From the NCBI GenBank assembly GCA_033852165.1, contig JAWSUZ010000089.1, positions 1 to 64,000 on the forward strand: a stretch of 64,000 bases of DNA, given 5' to 3'. The position numbers were made by a program, and so were the translations under genes. Positions 9,562 to 18,418 of the stretch are shown one piece after another. Each line of letters starts with the position of its first letter. The stretch's first letter is position 1. Source of the DNA: Agarilytica sp033852165 (GTDB lineage: Bacteria; Pseudomonadota; Gammaproteobacteria; Pseudomonadales; Cellvibrionaceae). The notes below the pieces were generated by a model. The model saw only the letters and a program-made list of their open reading frames with translations. It did not search any database and had not been told where the DNA came from.

Positions 9562-10518
9562 ATGAATTTAAACTATCTCGATTTTGAGCAACCCATAGCG
9601 GACCTCCAGGGAAAAATCGAAGAACTCCAGTTGGTTGGTACGGATAACGATCTTAATATCAGTGAAGAAATCAGCCGCTTACTCGAAAAAAGCGACAAAT
9701 TGACGGAAAATATCTATTCGAACCTGTCTGCCTGGCAGGTTGTCCAGGTTGCTCGTCACCCTCACCGCCCCTATACCTCAGACTATATCCCAAGGATATT
9801 TGATGATTGGGATGAGCTACACGGTGACCGTCACTTTGGCGATGACCATGCGATAATTGGCGGTATTGGCCGCTTGGGCGGTCGTCCGGTTATGGTTATC
9901 GGGGAAGAGAAGGGGCGGAGTGTTAAGGAAAAAGTTTATCGTAATTTTGGTATGCCAAAGCCTGAAGGCTATCGAAAAGCTCTACGTCTTATGGAGATGG
10001 CCGAGCGCTTTAAACTACCCGTTCTCACGTTTATTGATACTCCCGGCGCATACCCAGGAATAGATAGCGAAGAGCGCGGAATTAGTGAGTCGATTGCTCA
10101 AAACTTAGCGGTGATGTCGCGCCTTAAAACGCCTATTATTTGCACTGTTATTGGTGAGGGTTCATCCGGTGGCGCATTGGCAATCGGCGTGGGCGATCAG
10201 CTAAACATGCTGCAATATTCTACGTACTTTGTTATTTCTCCAGAAGGCTGCGCCAACATTATTTGGAAAACGGTAGAAAAAGCGCCGCTAGCGGCGGAAG
10301 CTATGGGAGTGACCTCTAGTATCTTGGAAAACCTTGGAATTGTTGATGAGACAATTCCTGAACCTCTCGGCGGTGCACATCGCAACATGGATCAAATGGC
10401 TGAAAGATTAAAAGTACGTTTAGCAGAGCAGCTAGATCATTTTTCCACTATTGGCATCGATGAGTTACTGGCGAAACGCTATGAGCGACTCATGAGTTAT
10501 GGCAGTGGGCCTGAATAG
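9562..10518 (+). CDS. accA: Acetyl-CoA carboxylase, carboxyltransferase subunit alpha
   Basis: AccA pairs with AccD to transfer the carboxyl group from biotin to acetyl-CoA, the first step of fatty acid synthesis. From the ATG at 9562 the protein is 318 residues and starts MNLNYLDFEQPI, matching E. coli AccA (319) in both length and N-terminus. The carboxyltransferase crotonase-like fold is clear (ARHPHRPYTSDY, DTPGAYPG, GEGSSGGALAIGVGD). The frame is open further upstream to a TTG at 9427, but that extension is unlike the family and covers the ACCGGY repeat, so I reject it. It follows dnaE, the usual gammaproteobacterial order, and is followed by a strong terminator. Confidence 0.96.
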   Translation: MNLNYLDFEQPIADLQGKIEELQLVGTDNDLNISEEISRLLEKSDKLTENIYSNLSAWQVVQVARHPHRPYTSDYIPRIFDDWDELHGDRHFGDDHAIIGGIGRLGGRPVMVIGEEKGRSVKEKVYRNFGMPKPEGYRKALRLMEMAERFKLPVLTFIDTPGAYPGIDSEERGISESIAQNLAVMSRLKTPIICTVIGEGSSGGALAIGVGDQLNMLQYSTYFVISPEGCANIIWKTVEKAPLAAEAMGVTSSILENLGIVDETIPEPLGGAHRNMDQMAERLKVRLAEQLDHFSTIGIDELLAKRYERLMSYGSGPE

Positions 10519-10531
10519 CAAAATTGATACT

Positions 10532-10570
10532 TGAGCATCTCTAGAGATAGTACATTTTTAGAAATGCTCA
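10532..10570 (+). other. Imperfect 12-bp hairpin after accA
   Basis: TGAGCATCTCTA (10532-10543) pairs with TAGAAATGCTCA (10559-10570) with one mismatch and a 15-nt loop. It lies between the accA stop and the intrinsic terminator and may protect or fold the transcript end. Confidence 0.55.
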
Positions 10571-10585
10571 TTCAAAAATGACCAC

Positions 10586-10610
10586 AAAAGGGCCGCTAAG
10601 GCCCTTTTTT
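10586..10610 (+). terminator. Rho-independent terminator of accA
   Basis: AAAAGGGCC, loop GCTAA, GGCCCTTTT, continuing into a T-run. It ends one base before the first possible hrpA start at 10612, so the two genes are probably separate transcription units, or hrpA is attenuated here. Confidence 0.85.
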
Positions 10611-10611
10611 A

Positions 10612-13600
10612 ATGAGCACCGTTATAGTTTTAGGTATGGATAATTCTCTCGATACATATAGACAATATTTGGAGCAGCTGAGCATTAAAGATGCGCATAG
10701 GCTGTCCCGAGACCTTACATCGATTATTAAACGTAAAAAGGATAATTTACCCTTTGATAAAAAACTTGTTCAGTTTGAAAGTGACTTAACGTTATCTGTC
10801 GATGAAATCAGTGCAAAACAGCGTATGCGGCCTGAAATTTCATTTCCTGAAAATTTGCCTGTCAGTGAAATGAGGGAAGAGATTGCCGAGGCGATAGAGA
10901 ATAATCAGGTTATTATTTTGGCCGGAGAAACAGGGTCAGGTAAAACCACGCAAATACCCAAAATATGCATGTCTCTTGGTCGTGGCTTACGAGGGTTTAT
11001 TGGTCATACGCAGCCTAGAAGGATAGCGGCAAGAACTGTAGCTAGCCGTATTGCTGAAGAGCTTAATACCGAGCTAGGCAGTGTGGTGGGTTACCAGGTA
11101 CGTTTTAATGACCACACACAGAAAAACACCTATGTAAAATTAATGACGGATGGAATTTTACTGGCTGAAATTCAACGAGACCCTCTTCTACTCCGTTATG
11201 ACACGATTATTATTGATGAAGCCCACGAGCGCAGTTTAAACATTGATTTTCTAATGGGGTTTTTGAAGAAGCTACTGCAGAAACGGCCCGACCTGAAGTT
11301 GATCGTTACATCTGCCACCATTGATCTAGAAAAGTTTTCCAAACATTTTAACAACGCTCCGGTGATAGAAGTTTCTGGGCGAACTTTTCCTGTTGAAACC
11401 GAATACCGTCCTTGGCAAGACGAATTCGACGATATTAATGACAGTATTGTCGCAAGTGTTCAAGATCTCTCACGAAATTATCCCCGCGGTGACATTTTAA
11501 TTTTTCTTAGCGGAGAGCGCGAAATTCGAGAAGCCTCGCTAGCCATTAAAAAAGCAGATGTTCCTCATTTAGAAATACTGCCGCTTTACGCTCGGCTTAG
11601 CCTCGCAGATCAGAATAAAATATTTCACGGCTCTACCGGGCGTCGGGTAATTTTAGCGACGAACGTAGCCGAAACTTCCATTACTGTTCCGGGTATCAAA
11701 TACGTTATTGATCCCGGTTATGCGCGTATTAGTCGTTACAGTATTCGAACCAAAGTTCAGCGCCTGCCAATTGAAGCTATATCAAAAGCCAGTGCGAACC
11801 AACGGCAGGGTCGCTGTGGTCGAGTCAGCAATGGTGTGTGCATACGTTTGTATGCTCAAGACGATTTTGACAGCCGTCCAGATTTTACGGATGCAGAAAT
11901 TCTTCGCACAAATTTAGCCGCTGTTATTTTGCAGATGTTGCAAATGCGAATAGGCCATGTACGTGATTTCCCGTTTGTAGACAAACCTGACACGCGTTTG
12001 ATCAATGATGGATTTAAACTTCTCGAAGAGATTAAGGCCGTAGACGCTAAGGGAGTCGTGACCAAAATTGGTCGAGTGTTAGGTCAGTTGCCGATAGACC
12101 CACGCTTGGGCGCTGTAATAGTGGAGGCGAAAAAACTGGGATGCCTGAGAGAAATTCTCATCATCGTTTCCGTATTGAGTATTCAAGACCCTCGCGAACG
12201 CCCGGCAGATAAAAAACAAGCGGCCGATGAAAAACATCGACGTTTTTGGGACGAAAAGTCAGATTTTGTGGCCTATATTAATCTTTGGGATTATGTTGAG
12301 GGAAAACGTCAGGAGTTATCTCAGTCGCACTTAAGAAAGTTGTGTAAACAAGAATATATTAATTTCGTTCGCATTAGAGAATGGCGGGATTTACATCATC
12401 AAATTAAAGTGGCGATCAAAAGCCTAGATTATTCAGAAAATACCGCAGCGGCCAACTATGAAACCATTCATCGGGCTTTGATTTGTGGTTATCTCTCCCT
12501 AGCGGGTAATGTGGATGCTGAAAACAAATCGCGTGAATACTTTGGTACGCGGCAGAAAAAGTTCATGGTTTTCCCCGGTTCTTCACAGGTAAAGAAAAAG
12601 CATCCATGGATTCTGACGGCTCAGTTTATTGAAACCAGCCAGCTATTCGCCCACTGCGTGGCAAAAATTGAACCTGAGTGGGTTATAGATTACGCAGAAC
12701 ACTTGGCAAAAAAACATTATTTCGAACCGTATTATGATGTAAAGGCGGGGCAAGTTCAGTGTTTTGTTCGAACGACGTTACTGGGTTTGGTCCTTCAAGA
12801 AAAAAAACGTGTTGCTTACAACAAGGTTGACGAAAAGCTTGCCTCTGATTTATTTGTTCGTGAAGCGCTTGTAGAGGGAAAGTATCGAGGGAAAGGTGAT
12901 TTCTTTCGACAAAATAAAAAGTTGATTGAAAATATTCACGCTCTAGAGGCCAAGTCTCGACGTCGTGATATATTAGTTGATGATGAAGTTGTATTTGATT
13001 TTTATCGCCAGCGTGTACCTGAGCATATTAGTAACTTGCAGGGTTTCGATCATTGGCACAAAACAAAAGAAAAAACGCATCCAGAGTTTCTTAAACTCAA
13101 TAAAGATCAGCTTATGCTGCATGATGCCGGGGCTGTATCAGAGCAACAATTTCCCAATACGATTTCAATAGGTGACTACACACTAAAAGTCACTTACTGT
13201 TTTGAACCTGGAAAATCCCAGGATGGTGTGAATGTATTAATCCCTGTGGAAATACTGCACGATATCCCTGAAGAAGCTCTAGAGTGGGTGGTGCCAGGAA
13301 TTTTACGCGACAAATGTATTGCTCTCGTAAAAGCGCTGCCTAAAGCTACGCGGAAACACTTCGTTCCGGTTCCTACTTTCGTTGACCGTGTTTTACCTAG
13401 AATGGTGCCAGGCGAAACAAAATTGGTGGAATCCCTGGGGAAAGCGCTGGGTCATATTAGCGAAGCCAAAATCGGGTTAGATCAATGGGATGAGTTAAGC
13501 TTGGGTGATTTTTATCGAATGAATATCCAGGTTGTTGATGACCGAGGAAAAATGATCGATCAGTCGCGAAACCTTGAGGTTCTACGAGAAAAGTATAGGG

Positions 13601-14514
13601 CGCGAGTACAAAAGACACTGGCAAGTGTTGGCAGCGATTTAGAACGTGAAAATATCATTGCCTGGGATTTTGGTGAATTACAGGAAAGCGTCTCTCTGAA
13701 TAAAGGACATGTCAAAATAAAAGCCTACCCCGCGTTAGTGTCAAAAGCGGACGGTGTTGACCTTAAGGTTCTTGATAATCCTTTAGAAGCAAGTTATCAC
13801 AGTAAAATAGGCATGCTTCGATTAGCATGTTTATCATGTGTGCAAACGCACAAGTATTTAAAAAAATCCCTTATGAAGGGAAAAGACCTTGGACTTTCCG
13901 TTGTCAAATTAGGAATTCGTGAAGAGGTTGTCGATGATATTATTCTCGCAGCGTTTAAAGATGCTCTTTTTAACGATATAAAATTACCAAGAACTGAAGC
14001 CGAGTTTTTGCTCTGTGTGGAGTCGGGAAAATCAGATATCGTTGTTAATGCGGAAAAATATGAATCAATATTAATCGATGCGTTATCTCAAGTGGTGGCG
14101 ATTAAGCGAGCCATTAAAGTTCATAAAAATCCACTCGCAATTGCATTGGCCGCAAATGATATAGGACTGCAGATGGAGCGTCTTATTTTCAAAGGTTTCC
14201 TTCTTCAAACGCCGTTTAAATGGTTGTCTCAATATAATCGTTATCTTCGGGCAATTAACATACGCTTAGAAAAAATGGGACAGAACCCGAGTCGAGACAC
14301 GCAATGGATACGGTCAGTGGAGGATCTATGGGGAGGGCACGAGACAAGGTTAGAAAGTGAAGGTGTCTGGTCTTATCTCGAAAATGAGTCGTGGCAAAAT
14401 TATCGTTGGATGCTAGAGGAATTACGAGTCTCGTACTTTGCTCAATCACTTAAGACTCTAATGCCCGTATCCGAAAAGCGACTCCAAAAACAATGGAAGC
14501 AGAGTCTTGGCTAG
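10612..14514 (+). CDS. hrpA: ATP-dependent RNA helicase HrpA
   Basis: A DEAH-box RNA helicase of 1300 residues, the same length as E. coli HrpA, which acts on mRNA processing and rescue of stalled ribosomes. Visible motifs: Walker A GETGSGKTT (about 104-112), DEAH, SAT, and motif VI QRQGRCGR. They are followed by the HA2/OB region (IQDPRERPADKKQA) and the long HrpA-specific C-terminal domain ending with EELRVSYFAQSL. Conservation runs the full length. The start is uncertain: the ATG at 10612 directly follows the accA terminator T-run, while the ATG at 10636 (MDNSLDTYRQYL) lines up equally well with the family. Neither has an obvious separate promoter. Confidence 0.96.
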   Translation: MSTVIVLGMDNSLDTYRQYLEQLSIKDAHRLSRDLTSIIKRKKDNLPFDKKLVQFESDLTLSVDEISAKQRMRPEISFPENLPVSEMREEIAEAIENNQVIILAGETGSGKTTQIPKICMSLGRGLRGFIGHTQPRRIAARTVASRIAEELNTELGSVVGYQVRFNDHTQKNTYVKLMTDGILLAEIQRDPLLLRYDTIIIDEAHERSLNIDFLMGFLKKLLQKRPDLKLIVTSATIDLEKFSKHFNNAPVIEVSGRTFPVETEYRPWQDEFDDINDSIVASVQDLSRNYPRGDILIFLSGEREIREASLAIKKADVPHLEILPLYARLSLADQNKIFHGSTGRRVILATNVAETSITVPGIKYVIDPGYARISRYSIRTKVQRLPIEAISKASANQRQGRCGRVSNGVCIRLYAQDDFDSRPDFTDAEILRTNLAAVILQMLQMRIGHVRDFPFVDKPDTRLINDGFKLLEEIKAVDAKGVVTKIGRVLGQLPIDPRLGAVIVEAKKLGCLREILIIVSVLSIQDPRERPADKKQAADEKHRRFWDEKSDFVAYINLWDYVEGKRQELSQSHLRKLCKQEYINFVRIREWRDLHHQIKVAIKSLDYSENTAAANYETIHRALICGYLSLAGNVDAENKSREYFGTRQKKFMVFPGSSQVKKKHPWILTAQFIETSQLFAHCVAKIEPEWVIDYAEHLAKKHYFEPYYDVKAGQVQCFVRTTLLGLVLQEKKRVAYNKVDEKLASDLFVREALVEGKYRGKGDFFRQNKKLIENIHALEAKSRRRDILVDDEVVFDFYRQRVPEHISNLQGFDHWHKTKEKTHPEFLKLNKDQLMLHDAGAVSEQQFPNTISIGDYTLKVTYCFEPGKSQDGVNVLIPVEILHDIPEEALEWVVPGILRDKCIALVKALPKATRKHFVPVPTFVDRVLPRMVPGETKLVESLGKALGHISEAKIGLDQWDELSLGDFYRMNIQVVDDRGKMIDQSRNLEVLREKYRARVQKTLASVGSDLERENIIAWDFGELQESVSLNKGHVKIKAYPALVSKADGVDLKVLDNPLEASYHSKIGMLRLACLSCVQTHKYLKKSLMKGKDLGLSVVKLGIREEVVDDIILAAFKDALFNDIKLPRTEAEFLLCVESGKSDIVVNAEKYESILIDALSQVVAIKRAIKVHKNPLAIALAANDIGLQMERLIFKGFLLQTPFKWLSQYNRYLRAINIRLEKMGQNPSRDTQWIRSVEDLWGGHETRLESEGVWSYLENESWQNYRWMLEELRVSYFAQSLKTLMPVSEKRLQKQWKQSLG

Positions 14515-14734
14515 CAGTCTGTTGAAAACGTTAATGGAGTAGCATTTGCCTGGTAATTTTTGCCGAAAAAAAAGAGCTTATGTGTATAAATGAGCTTTTG
14601 AGAAAAGCAATAAAAATGCTGAAGTACGTAGGTCGGTTTTTCAGCGGGCTCCTAGCTTAGGCCTACATTCAAAAGTAATAACAAGGTACACTTCGGGCCT
14701 TTACTCAATATTGGATAAAAATTAAGGAATTCTT

Positions 14735-15523
14735 GTGGAACTATTTTCTCGCATTGATGCGCCGGTTTGGCGGAGCGCCATTCGTATAATCTTTGTGACC
14801 TATTTAATAGCACTTTTAGGTGCGTGTGCTTCGAACCCAAACATAGAATCAAATGACGGTGACGTGTCTGATGGAGCGGCAGCCGATCGCTTTGAAGGCT
14901 TTAACCGAGCAACATTTAAATTTAATGACACCGTTGATCGCTGGCTATTAAAGCCTGTGGCCAAAGGTTATAGAGCTGTGTTACCCGGGCCTGTTCGTCT
15001 TGGGGTGGGAAACTTTTTTGGTAATCTTGGAGAAGTATCCAATATCATTAACGATGGCTTGCAGTGGAAATGGAAGCAAGCTGCGAATGATACAGGTAGG
15101 TTGTTAATTAATTCAACGGTAGGGCTTCTTGGTATCTTTGATGTCGCATCTAAAGCGGGCCTCGAAAAAAGTGATGGAGAAAATTTCACACAAACCTTAG
15201 CGACTTGGGGTGTTCCGCGTGGTTCTTATCTCGTATTGCCATTTTTAGGGCCGAATACGGTTCGTGGAGGGGTTTCAGTTCCGTTTGATTGGGCAACAGC
15301 ACCGATTCAATACGTCGATTCAACAAATGTCAAAATAGGGCTTAACGGGGTGGATTTTGTGCACAGCCGATCGGAACTATTGCAAACTGAAGAGCTAATT
15401 TCCGGTGATCGCTACTCGTTTATTCGTGAGGTTTACCTGCAGAGGCTCGAATATTTGGAAAAAGATGGCGTTGTTGCTGATGATTTTGGGGATGAATTTG
15501 ATGATGAAGATTATGGTTATTAA
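14735..15523 (+). CDS. mlaA: MlaA (VacJ) outer-membrane lipoprotein
   Basis: A lipoprotein of the Mla system, which removes misplaced phospholipids from the outer leaflet of the outer membrane and hands them to the periplasmic MlaC carrier. It is 262 residues with a GTG start at 14735 and AAGGAA upstream. The signal peptide ends in the lipobox LLGAC (Cys near 31). The MlaA family core is clear: DRFEGFNRATFKFND, GVGNFFGNLGE and WGVPRGSYLVLPFLGP. The C-terminus is a very acidic tail (DEFDDEDYGY). The gene stands alone; mlaBCDEF are not in the window. A hairpin with a T-run follows. Confidence 0.95.
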   Translation: MELFSRIDAPVWRSAIRIIFVTYLIALLGACASNPNIESNDGDVSDGAAADRFEGFNRATFKFNDTVDRWLLKPVAKGYRAVLPGPVRLGVGNFFGNLGEVSNIINDGLQWKWKQAANDTGRLLINSTVGLLGIFDVASKAGLEKSDGENFTQTLATWGVPRGSYLVLPFLGPNTVRGGVSVPFDWATAPIQYVDSTNVKIGLNGVDFVHSRSELLQTEELISGDRYSFIREVYLQRLEYLEKDGVVADDFGDEFDDEDYGY

Positions 15524-15919
15524 TCATGCTAATGTGAAATAAACGAGAGCGCTTGCCAATAAAATGAGTCGTTGATAGCGCGAATTTGAAGTCTTAGATT
15601 ACACCACCAGATAGTATATTCAAGTAACGATAACCTGTGATGAAATGGTGGTGTTTTTTTCGTTGGCGATAGGTATAGGTTATAGCTGAGTATTAACTGA
15701 ATGGTCCGGTAAGAAATGGAGGGGGCAGAAAACTGCACCGCAAATAACGGGTGAGTATTGGTGAGGGCTCAATTTACAAATGGCTGTTTCGCCGGCTTCG
15801 TTTTAGGCAAAGCCATGAACGAAAGCAGATCATAATTTGTGGGGTCTAAAACCCTGCCGTTAAAACAGCACGAAAAATATAAGCCTTAAAAAAAAGCCTT
15901 CTTTAAAAGAAAGCTTTTT
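15524..15919. other. Intergenic region between mlaA and the PilZ gene
   Basis: 396 nt between two convergent genes. It holds two terminator-like hairpins, listed separately, and otherwise no open frame or RNA gene that I can support. Confidence 0.6.
15601..15660 (+). terminator. Likely terminator of mlaA
   Basis: ACACCACCA (15601-15609) pairs perfectly with TGGTGGTGT (15646-15654), followed by a run of T. The 36-nt loop is long, so the structure is less certain than a compact hairpin. Confidence 0.55.
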
Positions 15920-15922
15920 TTA
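15888..15922 (-). terminator. Terminator of the PilZ gene
   Basis: An A-run, AAAGC, CTTCTTT, then AAAGAAAGC and a T-run form an extended hairpin readable on both strands. On the minus strand it overlaps the stop codon of the PilZ gene and gives a U-tract directly after the stem. Confidence 0.8.
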
Positions 15923-16240
15923 ATTCAAGACTTCAATAATCTGCATCCCCAGTAAGCAAGGTTGGGCTTCAGATTCTGGCTGAGACAGTATACGCGTGAC
16001 GGTCGCTTTAGCGCGGAGCATAGGGTTATGCCCATGGCTTGAGGCGATGGTCACTTCAGCTATTGTTCCAGCCGGTAGGACGGTACTGAGCTCTACCATC
16101 ATTCCCCCTCCGCTTAAATCACGGCATACACCGTTGTAGATTGTGCCGTCAGCTTCCAGTTGAATATTGACTGGAGCATCGATTTTCATGCGGATGTAAT
16201 CGCGTTTCTCTTGATAGTTGCGGCTTACAGAGTTCATCAT
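15920..16240 (-). CDS. PilZ domain protein, predicted cyclic-di-GMP receptor
   Basis: A 106-residue single-domain protein. Both PilZ binding motifs are present: RDYIR (RxxxR, residues 13-17) and DLSGGGM (D/NxSxxG, about 42). PilZ domains bind cyclic-di-GMP and usually change the activity of a partner protein. The start is one of two adjacent ATG codons; GAAGG lies about 10 nt upstream. The gene is divergent from the receiver-phosphatase gene across a 377-nt region with two perfect inverted repeats. MshE, encoded 16 kb away, also looks able to bind cyclic-di-GMP. The partner of this PilZ protein is unknown. Confidence 0.88.
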   Translation of the reverse strand: MMNSVSRNYQEKRDYIRMKIDAPVNIQLEADGTIYNGVCRDLSGGGMMVELSTVLPAGTIAEVTIASSHGHNPMLRAKATVTRILSQPESEAQPCLLGMQIIEVLN

Positions 16241-16617
16241 GTTGATAACCTTCTTTTCGTCGTTGTCTATCTTTATGGTCGTAACTTTTTTATTCGATTC
16301 CTTTTGATACTATTCCAGCTTGTGATCTACATAGTGGATGTTTAAATCTCACTATGTATAAATTTAACTCAAAAACACTACTTTTGGTAGTTTCTTTATC
16401 ACTAGACCACACTATATTGTGGTCTAGCTCACAAAACGTCACCAAAACGACTCCCCTGAGCGTTTGAAATTCGCATGTTTTGACGCCACTCTTATTTGCC
16501 TGTTTCTGAGTTTGTTATTGGAAATTCGTGCCAACTTTAATACCCCTTGTTTTGTATTGCGCCACAGGGCAGAAGGGAGTAATGTCTTCGCCTGGAGTGT
16601 GATCCAATGGGTGAAAG
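16241..16617. promoter_or_regulatory. Divergent control region with two perfect inverted repeats
   Basis: A 377-nt non-coding region between the divergent PilZ and phosphatase genes. Inverted repeat 1: TACATAGTG (16328-16336) with CACTATGTA (16350-16358), 13-nt loop. Inverted repeat 2: CTAGACCACA (16402-16411) with TGTGGTCTAG (16418-16427), 6-nt loop. Neither is followed by a T-run, so operator sites or RNA structure are more likely than terminators. No firm -35/-10 pair was identified. Confidence 0.6.
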
Positions 16618-17814
16618 GTGAATACAAAACGGCCTCATCGCCAACTTCTCGTTGTCAATTCTGACGCATCCGAGCGACAAGATATTGGCACCTACCTCGA
16701 AAGTAATGGTTTCCATATGTGCTTATTGAGCACAGGTTCTGCTGCGCTTGAGTGGTTAAAACACAACAAACCTATCGCGGTTCTAGCCGACCTGCACATG
16801 CCTGACCTTGATGGCATGAAGATACTTTCCGTTGTCTGTTCCTCAATGCCAGAAGTCCCCGTAATTTTACTGTCTGAAAATGCTGAAGTCGGTGAAGTTA
16901 TTAGTGTTCTTAGAAAGGGTGCAGTCGATTATTTATTAAAGCCTTTAACAGACCTTTCCGTCATTGTGGATGCCTTGGAGCGGGCAATGGAGCGGACTGA
17001 GCTGATCTTGCAGAATCAGGTGTATCGACAGGAGCTTGAGCAGGCAAATCGTGAACTAAAAGAGTATGTGCGCGTACTGGAGCGAGACCAGAAAGCGGGG
17101 CGGCGCGTACAAAGTAAGTTATTGCCGGAAGCACCAGCCAAGCTCGCGGATTACCGTATTGATTACCGCATGGTTCCGTCTCTATATCTTAGTGGGGATT
17201 TTATTGATTTTGGTTTGTTAAATAATCGCTATCTAGCGTTTTACTTGACCGACGTCTCGGGGCATGGGGCCGCATCCGCTTTTGTCACCGTATGGCTAAA
17301 ACAGTTGGTACGCCGCTATTTTCGTGAGCATAAGATTTTTTATACGGAAGAGTCGTTTGAAGGGGATGCTGGAAGGCTGCTTGCTTTGATTAACCGAGAG
17401 GTGATTAACTCTGGGGTAGGTTGTCATATGACGTGTTTCGTGGGGGTGATTGACACACACACACGAGAGATGCGCTATGTCTTTGGAGGGCATTTACCTT
17501 TACCCATATTGATTACGGAAGAGGGTGGTCAATACTTGTCGGGGAAAGGAAAGCCTGTGGGAATTTTTCCGGATGCAAGCTGGACTGTTAACGCAATATC
17601 ATTACCTGAGGTGTTTTCTTTAGTCATTTTTTCCGATGGTATATTAGAGATTTTGCCCGATGCGGAATTAATTGATAAAGAAAACAGCTTATTAAAAATC
17701 GTCAACGAATGTGCAAAAAGTGTAGAATCCATCGCCGAGGCTTTCGGCCTTGATCAAATGGATACGGTTCCCGATGATATCGCTATTTTACTTATTGAAT
17801 CAGAGAAAAATTAA
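16618..17814 (+). CDS. Response regulator with PP2C-type (SpoIIE/RsbU) phosphatase domain
   Basis: A 398-residue protein: receiver domain (about 8-125, phospho-acceptor Asp58 in ADLHMPD), coiled-coil linker (about 125-165), then a SpoIIE-type Ser/Thr phosphatase domain (SGDFIDFG, DVSGHGAAS, GGHLPLP, FSDGILE). The metal-binding aspartates are present. Proteins of this layout, such as Pseudomonas HsbR and RssB-like regulators, dephosphorylate a STAS anti-sigma-factor antagonist when the receiver is phosphorylated. The next gene is a STAS protein overlapping by one base (TAATG), which fits that role well. No C-terminal anti-sigma kinase domain is present, unlike HsbR. The start is GTG at 16618; the ribosome site is weak. 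No cognate histidine kinase is in the window. Confidence 0.88.
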   Translation: MNTKRPHRQLLVVNSDASERQDIGTYLESNGFHMCLLSTGSAALEWLKHNKPIAVLADLHMPDLDGMKILSVVCSSMPEVPVILLSENAEVGEVISVLRKGAVDYLLKPLTDLSVIVDALERAMERTELILQNQVYRQELEQANRELKEYVRVLERDQKAGRRVQSKLLPEAPAKLADYRIDYRMVPSLYLSGDFIDFGLLNNRYLAFYLTDVSGHGAASAFVTVWLKQLVRRYFREHKIFYTEESFEGDAGRLLALINREVINSGVGCHMTCFVGVIDTHTREMRYVFGGHLPLPILITEEGGQYLSGKGKPVGIFPDASWTVNAISLPEVFSLVIFSDGILEILPDAELIDKENSLLKIVNECAKSVESIAEAFGLDQMDTVPDDIAILLIESEKN

Positions 17815-18323
17815 TGACCCCTGGGACAATTAAAATTGCCGAGCACGAAGGCGTTTTCGTCATTAAGCTCGAAGGAGATGTTCGTTTAACATTGTGTTTG
17901 TCGTTCGATGAATTTATTGAAGACATGTTAAACCAGCCAAACTACAGTTCTGTTATTTTTGATTTAACGAAAGCTCAGGCTATTGATAGTACGACGTTGG
18001 GCTTGATGGCGAAGGTGTCAATCAAGGCTGGACATCACGGGCACGATTCTCCTTTAGTTGTTTCGAGCAGTCCCAGCATTACACGAATACTCGTGTCCAT
18101 GGGCTTTGATGATATTTTTCGTTTGGTCGATGGCGCTGAGTTTGAAATTGACCGAGAAAATGCCGATGATGTGATTGTCATTGCTGAAAAAAATGGCAAC
18201 GAAACAGAAGTCCAAAAGAAAGTTCTTGAAGCTCATCATATCCTAATGGATATGAATGACGAGAATCATGCCTGCTTTAAAGAGCTCATTGAGACTCTGG
18301 AGTCACAGAATAAAAACTTTTAG
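17814..18323 (+). CDS. STAS-domain anti-sigma factor antagonist-like protein (HsbA-like)
   Basis: 169 residues. The N-terminal STAS domain (about 1-110) carries the phosphorylation-site motif AIDSTTLG with Ser59, then VSSSPSITRILVSMGFDDIF, typical of SpoIIAA/HsbA antagonists. A C-terminal helical extension (about 125-169, HHILMDMNDENHACFKEL) follows, as in Pseudomonas HsbA. The start codon overlaps the stop of the upstream PP2C phosphatase, so the two are translated together and Ser59 is the likely substrate. The target anti-sigma factor is not encoded nearby. Confidence 0.85.
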   Translation: MTPGTIKIAEHEGVFVIKLEGDVRLTLCLSFDEFIEDMLNQPNYSSVIFDLTKAQAIDSTTLGLMAKVSIKAGHHGHDSPLVVSSSPSITRILVSMGFDDIFRLVDGAEFEIDRENADDVIVIAEKNGNETEVQKKVLEAHHILMDMNDENHACFKELIETLESQNKNF

Positions 18324-18325
18324 TA

Positions 18326-18347
18326 ATGTAGTCTAATTAGGCTACAT
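18326..18347 (+). other. 22-nt near-perfect palindrome after the STAS gene
   Basis: ATGTAG T CTAATTAG G CTACAT, three bases after the STAS stop codon, with only one non-complementary position pair. It may act as a terminator hairpin, although the T-run after it is only two bases. Confidence 0.5.
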
Positions 18348-18418
18348 CTTAAGTGCGTATATGCCGAAACATATTGGAATATTTTGACGTACCCCCCCAT
18401 TTTTATCGCGAGCTCATC

